Source of the DNA: CAVQFO01 sp963711725 | GTDB lineage: Bacteria > Pseudomonadota > Gammaproteobacteria > Nitrococcales > Aquisalimonadaceae | DNA: 64,000 nt | Assembly: GCA_963711725.1 (NCBI GenBank) | Contig: CAVQFO010000024.1 | Coordinates: 124,001 to 188,000 of the forward strand | Direction: 5' to 3' | Shown: piece after piece, positions 56,645-64,000 of the stretch | Numbering within the stretch: the stretch's first letter is position 1 | How the letters are laid out: each line of letters starts with the position of its first letter | Translations under genes and position numbers: made by a program | The notes under the pieces: model-generated | The model's database searches: none | What the model was told of the DNA's origin: nothing | What the model saw: the letters and a program-made list of their open reading frames with translations, nothing else

Positions 56645-57041
56645 TCATCGTCCCATGTCGATACGACGGACCCTGCGCCCGGGCCCACCCCGTCGCGAAG
56701 CGGCGCAGGGCCGACATTCGGATGGAGGGGGCCGCAAGGAAAGCCAATGGACCTCGATCGAGGTTAACGGCCGCAGGCTCCGATTCCTTAACCGCCCACG
56801 CGAGCCGGCCAACACCGGTCGATCGACCACAACCATACCCCGGCCTCTGTCCGGGACCGGCGCAGGGGCGGAAAACCGAGTCCGTATCGACTCCTTGTCA
56901 TTGTTTTTCTTGAAGGCAAACCGAGGTCTGCCCATGCGATTAAGACTAGCACACGCCCTGCCTTCCGGCCCGCCACCCCAGCGCGGAGAAGGGTTGTACA
57001 ATAACCGCCCAGGCAGCAATCGACAGTCGGAGGCCACTGGC

Positions 57042-57596
57042 ATGACACAGGACGCGATCGCCCGGACCATTCGGGAGCGCCGCACCATCAACCGCTTCCT
57101 CCCGGAACGGCCACCGCGGCGAGTGATACTCGAAGGGCTGGAACTGGCCTGTTGGGCGCCCAATCATCACCTCACCGAGCCCTGGCATTTCTATCTCCTG
57201 GGCCCGGAGACACGCGCCGCGGTTATCGATCTCAACAGCGCGCTGATCACCGAGCGCAAGGGCGAGGCGGCGGCCCGCCAGAAGCGGGCACGCTGGGAGT
57301 CCATGCCCGGTTGGCTCCTGGTCACCTGCGATCGGTCGTCGGACACGCTGCGCCAGCGCGAAGACTACGCCGCCTGCTGCTGCGCGGTTCAGAATCTCGC
57401 CCTCTATCTTTGGGAACGGGGCGTGGGCATGAAATGGAGCACCGGAGCGATCACCCGGGAACCAGCCTTCTACGACGCGACCTGGATCGACCCCGAACTG
57501 GAGACGGTGGTGGGCCTGTTCTGGTACGGCTATCCGGACGAAAGCCCGGACGCCCATCGCAAAGCCCTGGCGGAATCCCTGGTGGAGCTCCCCTGA
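57042..57596 (+). CDS. nitroreductase-family FMN oxidoreductase
   Basis: Flavin reductase of 184 residues, the short nitroreductase form. IARTIRERRTINRFLPERPP contains the FMN-phosphate arginines, LELACWAPNHHLTEPWHF the second flavin segment and GVGMKWSTGAITREPAFYD the third. GGAGG about 8 nt before the ATG at 57042 fixes the start. It reduces nitroaromatics or quinones with NAD(P)H. The 56645-57041 interval upstream holds no gene; no clear promoter is seen except TACAAT at 56997-57002. Confidence 0.85.
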   Translation: MTQDAIARTIRERRTINRFLPERPPRRVILEGLELACWAPNHHLTEPWHFYLLGPETRAAVIDLNSALITERKGEAAARQKRARWESMPGWLLVTCDRSSDTLRQREDYAACCCAVQNLALYLWERGVGMKWSTGAITREPAFYDATWIDPELETVVGLFWYGYPDESPDAHRKALAESLVELP

Positions 57597-57649
57597 ACTC
57601 TGCCGGCGGCGCAGCTCGGCGTCCGCAGGCGGTAGACCGCGCGGAATGG

Positions 57650-58670
57650 TCAGTAGCGTTGAGCGTGAAGGTAGATCAGCGTCAGAAACACCACTAGAAG
57701 TCCGACCCAGAAACCAATCGCGACCCGCGTGGCGCGCTTGGCCTGGGCCGCTTCCCACCAGGAACGGGGCTGGATGCCCTGTACCAGAAACGTCACGATT
57801 CCGGACAAATTCACGCAGGCGACGTTGGCCGCAAACAGTAGCGCAGCACCCAGCGCCGGCTGCATGTCACCCTGCCCCGCCAACAACCCGGCGGTGACCA
57901 GCGGCGGCAACAGAGCCACCGCCACCATGACGCCGATCATGCCGGCCGGCACCCCGGTGGTGAAGGCGAGAGCTCCCGCACTGCCGGCGGCAAGCGCCAG
58001 GATTACGTCGCCCATGCCGACTTCCGTGCGCACGGCGATCTCGTGAACCGACGGGTCCACCGGGAAAAGAAGGCCGATGGCCACGGCACAGATCAGCGCC
58101 GTAATCAGCCCCGCGCCACCGGCCTTGGCCGCCGCCCGCGCCAGGTCAAGGTCACCCAGGGTCGCGGCCAGGGACAGCGCGACGTTGGGGCTGAGCAGCG
58201 GCGCGATGACCATGGCCCCGATGATGACCGCCACGTCCCCCCGCATCAGGCCGATGGCGGCCACCACCGAGGACAATAAGACCGTCACCAGATAGACCAG
58301 ATTGAGCTGGATGCCCTTGGAGACGTCGGCGTAGAGTTCCTCACGGCTGATCCGGGCGCGGGTGGGCGGTTTCCGCTCTTCGCCTTCTTCCGGTTCCGGT
58401 TCCGGCGGTTCTTCTTCGGGTTCCAGCTTGGGCAGCGTGGCCTCCACGGTGAACAACATGGTCCGGAACCCCTCCAAGTGGGAGAACTGCCCGCTGACCA
58501 GATCCGAGACGGCCTCCGTCTGTTCGGTTTGCAGGAGCACGCGGAGCATGGCGTACCCCTCGGACACATTCTCCTGCCAGAACGCCGCCGACCGGCTGCT
58601 CCGCCAGCAACTCAGCCACGTTCGGCGCGCTTTTCGCGGGAACGATGATCTCCATCAACCGCAGTGCCAT
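57650..58670 (-). pseudogene. DUF389/TIGR00341-type membrane protein, one frameshift
   Basis: The N-terminus from ATG 58670 (MALRLMEIIVPAKSAPNVA, then LLAEQPVG) is in another frame from the rest. A shift near 58592 restores FWQENVSEGYAM and then LRVLLQTEQTEAV. After an acidic proline-rich linker (LEPEEEPPEPEPEEGEE) come about six helices with GAMVIAPLLSPNVALSLA, as in DUF389. Rejoined it is about 340 residues. Without correction translation can begin only inside at 58567. Function is unknown, possibly an envelope transporter. Confidence 0.78.
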
Positions 58671-58735
58671 GAAAGCCTTCTACCATTCTGTTCGACGGTC
58701 GGTGATTGTCATCGACCACTACCAAGGATCGATTC

Positions 58736-58945
58736 ATGAACATCTTGCCCACAAACGTTCACAACATCGAGCGGCTTATCCGCGTCGTCGCCGGTCTGGC
58801 GATTCTCAGCCTGGTCGTGGTCGGCCCGAAGTCGCTGTGGGGCCTGCTCGGTATCATCCCCCTGGTCACCGGGCTAATGGGCAGTTGCCCGCTGTACACC
58901 TTGCTGGGCGTCAGTACCTGCGGCGCCAGGCCCAAGCATTCCTAG
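58736..58945 (+). CDS. DUF2892 small membrane protein
   Basis: Inner-membrane protein of 69 residues. MNILPTNVHNIERLIRVVAG is the typical start of the DUF2892/YgaP C-terminal family, followed by two helices (about 16-34, LAILSLVVVGPKSLWGLLG, and 38-56). GSCPLYTLLGVSTC carries two cysteines. The domain occurs alone or after rhodanese domains. Function is unknown. Confidence 0.8.
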   Translation: MNILPTNVHNIERLIRVVAGLAILSLVVVGPKSLWGLLGIIPLVTGLMGSCPLYTLLGVSTCGARPKHS

Positions 58946-58975
58946 GGAGACGATGATCTAGGGACGCACCGAATG

Positions 58976-59004
58976 TTGCAACGCATCAAAGCCAGTGCTA
59001 TGCT
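58976..59004 (+). promoter_or_regulatory. sigma-70-type promoter for the second phasin gene
   Basis: TTGCAA at 58976-58981, 17-bp spacer, TATGCT at 58999-59004 (4 of 6 each), 54 nt before the phasin ATG at 59058. Confidence 0.5.
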
Positions 59005-59057
59005 GCGCAGCACAAAATGGCTTAATTGCATTCGGATCTCGAAACGGAGGACACCCC

Positions 59058-59597
59058 ATGTATCAGGAACTTTTCGGAAAAAGCACCGCTCAGCTTGAAG
59101 ATCTGATCGCCCCCGCCCGCAAGTTCCAGGGCCTGGTCGTCGATCACTTCACCAAGCTGGCCGACTTCCAGCTGGACGCCCTGCGCGCGTACACGGATCT
59201 GGGTCTGGAGCAGCTGCGCGCCGTCAAGAACGTCGGCGACGCCAAGAGCTTCCAGGACTACGTCTCCAGCCAGAGCAAGGTCGCCAAGACCGTGGGCGAC
59301 AAGGTGACCAAGGACGTCAATACCCTGGCCGCCCTGAACAAGGACTTCACCGCCGAGGTCCAGAAGTTGGCCCAGGAAAACGTGGCGAAGTTCGGTCAGG
59401 CCGCGAAGCCGGCTGCCCCGAAGGCTGCTGCCGCCAAACCGGCCGCTCCGAAGCCGGCCGCCCCGAAGGCCGCCGCGACCCCGGCCGAGAAGCCTGCGGC
59501 CGCCAGCAAGCCCGCTTCGACCAAGGCCGCCAGCGCCAGCAAGTCAGCCACCACGACCAAGACCCCGCGCAAGAGCAGCCCCCGCAAGTCTGCTTAA
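59058..59597 (+). CDS. phasin family protein with Ala/Lys/Pro-rich tail
   Basis: Protein of 179 residues. Residues 1-118 are a phasin domain (MYQELFGKSTAQLEDLIAP, FTKLADFQLDALRAYTDLGL, SFQDYVSSQSKVAKTVGDKV). Residues about 119-179 are a low-complexity Ala-Lys-Pro tail (KPAAPKAAAAKPAAPK, ending KTPRKSSPRKSA) resembling histone H1-like tails, which in some phasins binds DNA. GGAGG lies before the ATG at 59058, and a strong terminator follows. It is probably a polyhydroxyalkanoate granule surface protein. Confidence 0.82.
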   Translation: MYQELFGKSTAQLEDLIAPARKFQGLVVDHFTKLADFQLDALRAYTDLGLEQLRAVKNVGDAKSFQDYVSSQSKVAKTVGDKVTKDVNTLAALNKDFTAEVQKLAQENVAKFGQAAKPAAPKAAAAKPAAPKPAAPKAAATPAEKPAAASKPASTKAASASKSATTTKTPRKSSPRKSA

Positions 59598-59620
59598 GCC
59601 GACGGTCCTGTCGCGAAAAG

Positions 59621-59650
59621 GCCGCCGGGGCCAGCCCGGCGGCTTTTTTT
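59621..59650 (+). terminator. Rho-independent terminator of the phasin gene
   Basis: GCCGCCGGG (59621-59629), five-base loop, CCCGGCGGC (59635-59643), then seven T residues. Confidence 0.85.
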
Positions 59651-59657
59651 GTGCGCT

Positions 59658-59942
59658 TCAGCCTTCCTCCAGGCCGACGGAAAACATGGTCTCCAGATCA
59701 TGGCGGGAATGCACCTGAAAGGCGATCAGTGTTTCCGTGCTCACGATCCCCTCCAGTTTGGCCATGTGTTCGGTAACCAGCCGCGCCAGCTCCTCGTTCT
59801 GCCGAACGCGGATTATGGCGACCAGATCGAAGCCGCCGCCCACGGAATAGACCTCCGACACACCGTCGATGTCCGCCAGTTCCTCGGCCAACGCGTTGAT
59901 CCGGTGTCGCTCGGCGTGGATCAGGACAATTGCCGTTACCAT
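59658..59942 (-). CDS. stand-alone Lrp/AsnC ligand-binding (RAM) domain protein
   Basis: Protein of 94 residues with the alpha/beta RAM fold of Lrp regulators and no DNA-binding head: VTAIVLIHAERHRINALAEE, DGVSEVYSVGGGFDLVAIIR and IVSTETLIAFQ. Such proteins bind amino acids and may pair with full-length Lrp. GGAG precedes the ATG at 59942. It is convergent with the phasin gene and 14 nt downstream of the LapA-type gene. Confidence 0.85.
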   Translation of the reverse strand: MVTAIVLIHAERHRINALAEELADIDGVSEVYSVGGGFDLVAIIRVRQNEELARLVTEHMAKLEGIVSTETLIAFQVHSRHDLETMFSVGLEEG

Positions 59943-59956
59943 CGTTTTCTCCTTTG

Positions 59957-60208
59957 TCACGAACTAGGGCCCTGCGTCCCGGTGCCGGTGGAACCGCCTT
60001 CCGCGGCCCGGCGTACCCGCCGCAGCCGATAGCTGCGAAGCAACCAACCGGCCGCCATCCCCAGGATCAGCAGCACAAACACCAGCAGCGCGCGGGACAG
60101 CGAGAACTGCCAAAACAGGAAACGCAAGGTGACGACTTCGGTATTCTGAAACGCGAACACCGTCACCACCGCGAGCAGACATAATCCAACGATCACGCCA
60201 ATACGCAT
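59957..60208 (-). CDS. LapA-type (DUF1049) membrane protein
   Basis: Inner-membrane protein of 83 residues. Two helices: residues 1-20 (MRIGVIVGLCLLAVVTVFAF) and about 35-57 (SRALLVFVLLILGMAAGWLL), separated by QNTEVVTLRFLFWQF, the LapA signature. The tail is basic. LapA family members act in lipopolysaccharide assembly. The ATG at 60208 is chosen because the signature begins there. Confidence 0.82.
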   Translation of the reverse strand: MRIGVIVGLCLLAVVTVFAFQNTEVVTLRFLFWQFSLSRALLVFVLLILGMAAGWLLRSYRLRRVRRAAEGGSTGTGTQGPSS

Positions 60209-60284
60209 GAATTTCTCCCGTTGCCCTGTCGGTACATGGGGGCGCCGCACCCCTGAGGCCAGGTCCGAACCGATGCGGCGGGGC

Positions 60285-61070
60285 TCAACCGTCGGTGGAA
60301 TCCGCAGTTCGCCGAGGCGCCGTGCCGGACAACGGCCAACGCTCCAGGGCCAGATCCCACAGCCGCTGCCACGTCTCCCACTGATGCCCGCCCGGCACCG
60401 TCAGCACCCGCCGATCCGGCAACGCGCCGGCCAGCAACCGTTGGCCCTGAGCGTAGCGGTCACCTTCCCCATAGGCCAGGTATAAAGGCGGACGCCTTGC
60501 CTGGCTGCTCACATAGCCTTTGAGCCACGCCCAGTAGTCGTGCTGATAACCTCGGACTCGGCTTTGTTCCGGGCTCCACGCCGCCAGGCCGCCCGCTGCC
60601 GCGACGTCCTCCACGATCCGTTCCTCGCCCAGGTAAGGGGCTATCCAGACCAGGCCACCGACCTGATCCGGGTAGTCGCGGGCATACAGGAACGAGCCCA
60701 GGGCGCCCATGGAAACGCCAACCAGCCACACATCCCGATATCCCCGTTCCAGCGCCGGAGCGACCACATCGTCGTGCAGCCGCGTAACCACATTCCGCCT
60801 GGCGTAGTAGCTATAGCGGGCGTCGGCCGCGATCATGTCGACGCCGGGGCAGCGCCGGCGCACGGCGTCGACGAATCCCCGTCGGGAGAAATCCCCGGCG
60901 GAATCGTCGATGCCCGGCAGAAAGATCAGAAGCCGATCGCGCGGCCCCTCCTCGACACTGTAGTCGAACGCCGGCATGGGCTTGCGCGTCGGCCAGAGCA
61001 TGGAGCAGCCGGGTATGGTGCCCGCCGCGGCCAGCGCCAGATAACGCAGAATGGAGCGTCGACTGGGCAC
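60285..61070 (-). CDS. exported alpha/beta hydrolase lipoprotein
   Basis: Hydrolase of 261 residues with N-terminal twin arginines and a hydrophobic run (MPSRRSILRYLALAAAGTIP), lipobox IPGC at about 19-22. The nucleophile elbow is GVSMGALGSFLYA, the oxyanion-hole region FLPGIDDSAGDF and the catalytic His VPGGHQWETW. It should be an envelope-anchored esterase. It is 4 nt downstream of the other hydrolase gene, so the two form an operon. Confidence 0.8.
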   Translation of the reverse strand: MPSRRSILRYLALAAAGTIPGCSMLWPTRKPMPAFDYSVEEGPRDRLLIFLPGIDDSAGDFSRRGFVDAVRRRCPGVDMIAADARYSYYARRNVVTRLHDDVVAPALERGYRDVWLVGVSMGALGSFLYARDYPDQVGGLVWIAPYLGEERIVEDVAAAGGLAAWSPEQSRVRGYQHDYWAWLKGYVSSQARRPPLYLAYGEGDRYAQGQRLLAGALPDRRVLTVPGGHQWETWQRLWDLALERWPLSGTAPRRTADSTDG

Positions 61071-61073
61071 TGC

Positions 61074-61877
61074 CTAATCCATGCCCGAGTGTTTCTGAAG
61101 AAAGCCGTAGATCGCGGTGTTCACCTCATCGGGACGCTCCAGGATCACCGCGTGACCGGCGTCCGGCACCACCAGAAGCTCGGCACCAGGGATGGACTCG
61201 GCGATGAACTCCGAACATGCCGGCGGTTTGATCAGGTCAAACTCGGCGGCCACCGCCAGCGTGGGCGTGGTGATTTGGGCCAACTGCTCGCTGATGTCGA
61301 ATTCGATCAGCGCGTCACACAGCCGGGCGAAGCCACGAAAAAACGCCGGCGGCTGATCCGAGATGTCGCCGTCCCGGGCCCGGAGCGCTGCGCCGTGACT
61401 GGCCAGAAAATCGTTGGAGAAGTAGTAGGGCAGCGTCACGCCGAACAAGGCCCGTGGCGCGGCCAGGCCCACATCCCGCCAACTCGCCACTTGGGCCTGG
61501 AACAGCGGCTCGGAGCGGGCCAGCGATGCGATCACCGACAGGCTTCGCAGGCGCTCGGGGTGGCGCTCGGCAAAACTGAGCCCGACTTCACCACCGTAGG
61601 ACGTCCCGACCAGGTGGCAGCGATCCACGCCCAGGTGATCCAGCAGCGCCGCGAGATCGTCGGCGTGCTGTTCCATGGAGTACGGCTCGTCGGGCTTGTC
61701 GCTGCGCAATTGACCGCGCATGTCGTAGAGGATGCAGCGGAAGTGCCGCTGCAGGAAACGGGTCTGGAACGACCAGGACTGCGTGGTCATGAGGATGCCG
61801 TTGGCAAAGACCACCGGCTCCCCCTGGCCGAACGATTCATGGAACAGATTGATCCCGTTGATTCGAGCCGTGGGCAC
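61074..61877 (-). CDS. alpha/beta-fold hydrolase
   Basis: Cytosolic esterase/hydrolase of 267 residues. It shows GQGEPVVFANGILMT, the elbow VGTSYGGEVGLSFAER with the nucleophile Ser, EFDLIKPPACSEFIAES (the acid) and PDAGHAVILERPDEV with the catalytic His, as in 3-oxoadipate-enol-lactonase-like proteins. The substrate is unknown. Confidence 0.85.
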   Translation of the reverse strand: MPTARINGINLFHESFGQGEPVVFANGILMTTQSWSFQTRFLQRHFRCILYDMRGQLRSDKPDEPYSMEQHADDLAALLDHLGVDRCHLVGTSYGGEVGLSFAERHPERLRSLSVIASLARSEPLFQAQVASWRDVGLAAPRALFGVTLPYYFSNDFLASHGAALRARDGDISDQPPAFFRGFARLCDALIEFDISEQLAQITTPTLAVAAEFDLIKPPACSEFIAESIPGAELLVVPDAGHAVILERPDEVNTAIYGFLQKHSGMD

Positions 61878-62011
61878 GAAATCTCCTTGTTGTCTGACGC
61901 CGCGGCGCGGCCTGTCCCCGGCCAGTATACCAAGCCGGCGGCGACCGTATCGGCGTCACAGCTTCTGGTAAACTCTGATCCGCCGAATACGCTGTGCGAT
62001 GGGGATGCGCG

Positions 62012-62893
62012 ATGGAAAAATGGGAGCGGGTACTGGAACGGGCCGACGCGCTGTTGGACCGCCTGGAGGGAATCCTGCCGGCGCCGAGACCGGACGACGA
62101 CTCCATTCTGGCCAGCACGGTGGCCTTCCGCTGGCGCCCGGCCGGCAATGGTCCCGGCCGCTTCCATCCCGTCATGCATCCTCACCGCCTGCGCTTGAAG
62201 GACCTGCACAACATCGAACGCCAGAAACGGCTGCTGGATCGCAACACCCGCCAGTTCATCGGCGGTCACCCCGCCAACAATGCGCTTCTGTGGGGCTCCC
62301 GTGGCACCGGCAAGTCGTCGCTGATCAAGGCCCTGCTCACCGAATATGCCGACCGGGGCCTGCGCGTCATCGAGGTGGACAAGCACGAACTCACCCACCT
62401 GCCGGAAATCGTTGAACGGCTGGCACATCGCCCGGAACATTACATCCTGTTCTGCGACGACCTGTCCTTTGAAGCGGAGGATTCCAGCTACAAGGCCCTG
62501 AAGGCGGTATTGGACGGCTCCATCAGCGCACCCCCGGACAACGTGCTGATTTACGCCACGTCCAACCGCAGGCACTTGCTGCCCGAGTACATGAAGGAAA
62601 ACGAAAGCGCCCGTATCGTCGACGGCGAGATCCATCACGGCGAGGCGGTGGAGGAAAAGATCTCCCTGTCGGAGCGCTTCGGCCTGTGGGTGTCGTTCCA
62701 CCCCTTCAGCCAGGACGCCTATCTGGAGACCGTCTTCGCCTGGCTGGAGAGCCTGGGCGCCGACTGCAGCCAGGCCGAGCTCATTCGGGAAGAGGCGCTG
62801 CGCTATGCCCTGGAACGGGGCTCGCGCAGCGGGCGCGTGGCCTACCAGTTCGCCCGCGACCGCTCGGGACGACAGCGGCTGGAGGAGCGGTAG
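62012..62893 (+). CDS. DUF815 AAA-type ATPase
   Basis: Predicted P-loop ATPase of 293 residues. LWGSRGTGKSSLIKALL is the Walker A motif, ILFCDDLSFEAEDSSYKALK the Walker B and YATSNRRHLLPEYM the sensor 1 region. The full length (about 290) matches the DUF815 family. The ATG at 62012 (MEKWERVLERADALLDRL) begins the conserved start. It is convergent with the acyl-CoA synthetase and divergent from the hydrolase gene. The role is unknown. Confidence 0.88.
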   Translation: MEKWERVLERADALLDRLEGILPAPRPDDDSILASTVAFRWRPAGNGPGRFHPVMHPHRLRLKDLHNIERQKRLLDRNTRQFIGGHPANNALLWGSRGTGKSSLIKALLTEYADRGLRVIEVDKHELTHLPEIVERLAHRPEHYILFCDDLSFEAEDSSYKALKAVLDGSISAPPDNVLIYATSNRRHLLPEYMKENESARIVDGEIHHGEAVEEKISLSERFGLWVSFHPFSQDAYLETVFAWLESLGADCSQAELIREEALRYALERGSRSGRVAYQFARDRSGRQRLEER

Positions 62894-62944
62894 CCCGGCC
62901 GATGGGCAAGGGCGGCGAAAGCCATCGCCGCCCTCGTGGCGTTG

Positions 62945-64000
62945 TTACTTGCCGTACAGCTCCTTGAGCTGTTTCTTGCTGATCTTGCCGGCGCCGGTCT
63001 TGGGCAGTTCGTCCACGAAATAAACCGAACGAGGCACCTTGTAGCTGGCCATGCGCTCCTTGAGGAAGCTGCGCAGGTCCTGCTCAGTCAGTTTTTCGCC
63101 CTTCTTCAAGGCGACAACGGCGCGACCGATCTCTCCCCATTTCTCGTCGGGTATCCCGAACAAAGCCGCTTCGGAGACCGCGGGATGGCTATGCATCACA
63201 CTCTCCACCTCCGCCGGGTAGACGTTCTCGCCGCCGGAAATGAACATGTCCTTGGCTCGGCCTACGATGGTGTATGAACCATCCTCGTCGCACTCGGCCA
63301 GATCGCCGGTGTGCAGCCAACCCTCGTCGTCAATGGCTTCGGCGGTAGCCTGGGGATTGTTCCAATAGCCGGGCGTCCGGTGGGGGCCTCGGATCAGGAG
63401 CTCGCCGGCCTTGTTCGGCTGGGTCACAACGCGGCCTTCCTTGTCCACAAGCTTGCAATCCACCTGGAACAGCGGATAACCCACCGCGCCGGGCTTCTCG
63501 CGCACCTGCTCGGGCGGCAGCCAGAAGGTATTGGGGCCGGCCTCGGTGAGACCGTAGCCGGTTTTGAAATCCACACCTCGCGCCCAGAACCGCTCGAACA
63601 CCGGCAGAGGGCACGGTGCACCGCCGCTGATCACCACCTTCAGTTGAGAGAAATCGGCCTGCTCCCAGTGCTCGTGATTCTGCATCATGGTGAACATCGT
63701 GGGCACCCCGAAGAAGCAGGTCACCTCACCGGAATTGACCAGCGCGAACACCTGATCGGCGTCGAAGCCCTTGCACACGATGCTGGTGCCGCCGCAGTGA
63801 ACCAACGGGGCGGTGAACACGTTGAGCGCACCCGTGTGGAACAGCGGCGCATTGAGAATGGCGGTATCGTTGGGCCCGACGCCCCAACTCATCACGGTAT
63901 TGATGGAATTCCAGGTGATATTGCCGTGGGTCAGGATGGCGCCCTTGGGCAGGCCCGTGGTTCCGCCCGTGTAGCAGATCACCCAGGGATGATCGAGGCT
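62945..64000 (-). CDS. acyl-CoA synthetase (AMP-binding), truncated by window edge
   Basis: The last 351 codons of an AMP-forming CoA ligase; the N-terminal part lies beyond 64000. ICYTGGTTGLPKGAILTHGN is the P-loop-like A3 motif, GYGLTEAGPNTFWLP A5, GWLHTGDLAECDEDGSYTIVGRAKD A7-A8, and the final KTGAGKISKKQLKELYGK holds the catalytic lysine A10. It activates a fatty or aromatic acid to its CoA ester. It is convergent with the DUF815 gene. Confidence 0.88.
   Translation of the reverse strand, partial: SLDHPWVICYTGGTTGLPKGAILTHGNITWNSINTVMSWGVGPNDTAILNAPLFHTGALNVFTAPLVHCGGTSIVCKGFDADQVFALVNSGEVTCFFGVPTMFTMMQNHEHWEQADFSQLKVVISGGAPCPLPVFERFWARGVDFKTGYGLTEAGPNTFWLPPEQVREKPGAVGYPLFQVDCKLVDKEGRVVTQPNKAGELLIRGPHRTPGYWNNPQATAEAIDDEGWLHTGDLAECDEDGSYTIVGRAKDMFISGGENVYPAEVESVMHSHPAVSEAALFGIPDEKWGEIGRAVVALKKGEKLTEQDLRSFLKERMASYKVPRSVYFVDELPKTGAGKISKKQLKELYGK

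Noticed and set aside
56996..57002. TACAAT as promoter of the nitroreductase gene
   Set aside because: There is no -35 match at 16-18 bp upstream, so it is not called as a promoter.

Overview
This is a GC-rich (roughly 60% or more by eye) chromosomal window from a bacterium, most likely a gammaproteobacterium. An Ectothiorhodospiraceae-like source is my guess from family content (KefC/YbaL-type and NhaP-type antiporters, EmrAB, LapA, a DUF815 ATPase, two phasins, many GGDEF/EAL proteins) and from short dispersed palindromes. There is no rRNA, tRNA, prophage, CRISPR array or intact insertion sequence. Coding density is high, and most long antisense ORFs are shadows of GC-rich genes.

Layout. 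0-11 kb: housekeeping and transport (lipoprotein, hotdog thioesterase, two cation/proton antiporters, enoyl-CoA hydratase, inorganic pyrophosphatase, hemerythrin, LysR regulator, MFS permease, hydroxypyruvate isomerase), interrupted by a 280-bp hairpin-rich repeat. 11.7-13.7 kb: receiver-CheC protein coupled to a diguanylate cyclase. 14-17.4 kb: TetR-EmrA-EmrB efflux operon with visible operators. 17.6-21.7 kb: two-subunit 2-oxoacid:ferredoxin oxidoreductase with a ferritin-like protein and an UPF0104 membrane protein. 22-25.8 kb: lipid-linked glycosylation operon (GT2, GT39, PAP2). 26-33.3 kb: cyclase, alcohol/aldehyde dehydrogenase cluster with an AraC regulator, hemerythrin, and a cyclase-like protein with a degenerate active site. 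33.4-40.3 kb: PAS/zinc-type protein, rRNA methyltransferase, glyoxalase I, depolymerase-type esterase, TetR regulator, acyl-CoA dehydrogenase, potassium channel. 40.6-56.6 kb: four large cyclic-di-GMP proteins, with an amidase, patatin, phasin and thioesterase between them. 57-64 kb: nitroreductase, DUF389 protein, second phasin, Lrp-type ligand domain, LapA, two hydrolases, DUF815 ATPase and an acyl-CoA synthetase cut by the window edge.

Two features stand out. First, seven GGDEF-domain proteins, three of them carrying an EAL-type domain as well, lie within 45 kb; one of them looks like a cyclic-di-GMP receptor rather than an enzyme. Second, at least eight genes between 27 and 59 kb are broken by about ten single-base frameshifts, while the first 27 kb shows none. 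This points either to consensus indel errors in that part of the assembly or to clustered decay. Other notable items are a cluster of three DnaA-box matches beside an AT-rich segment at 46.1 kb, and a dispersed palindromic element whose ends repeatedly sit directly after TAG stop codons.
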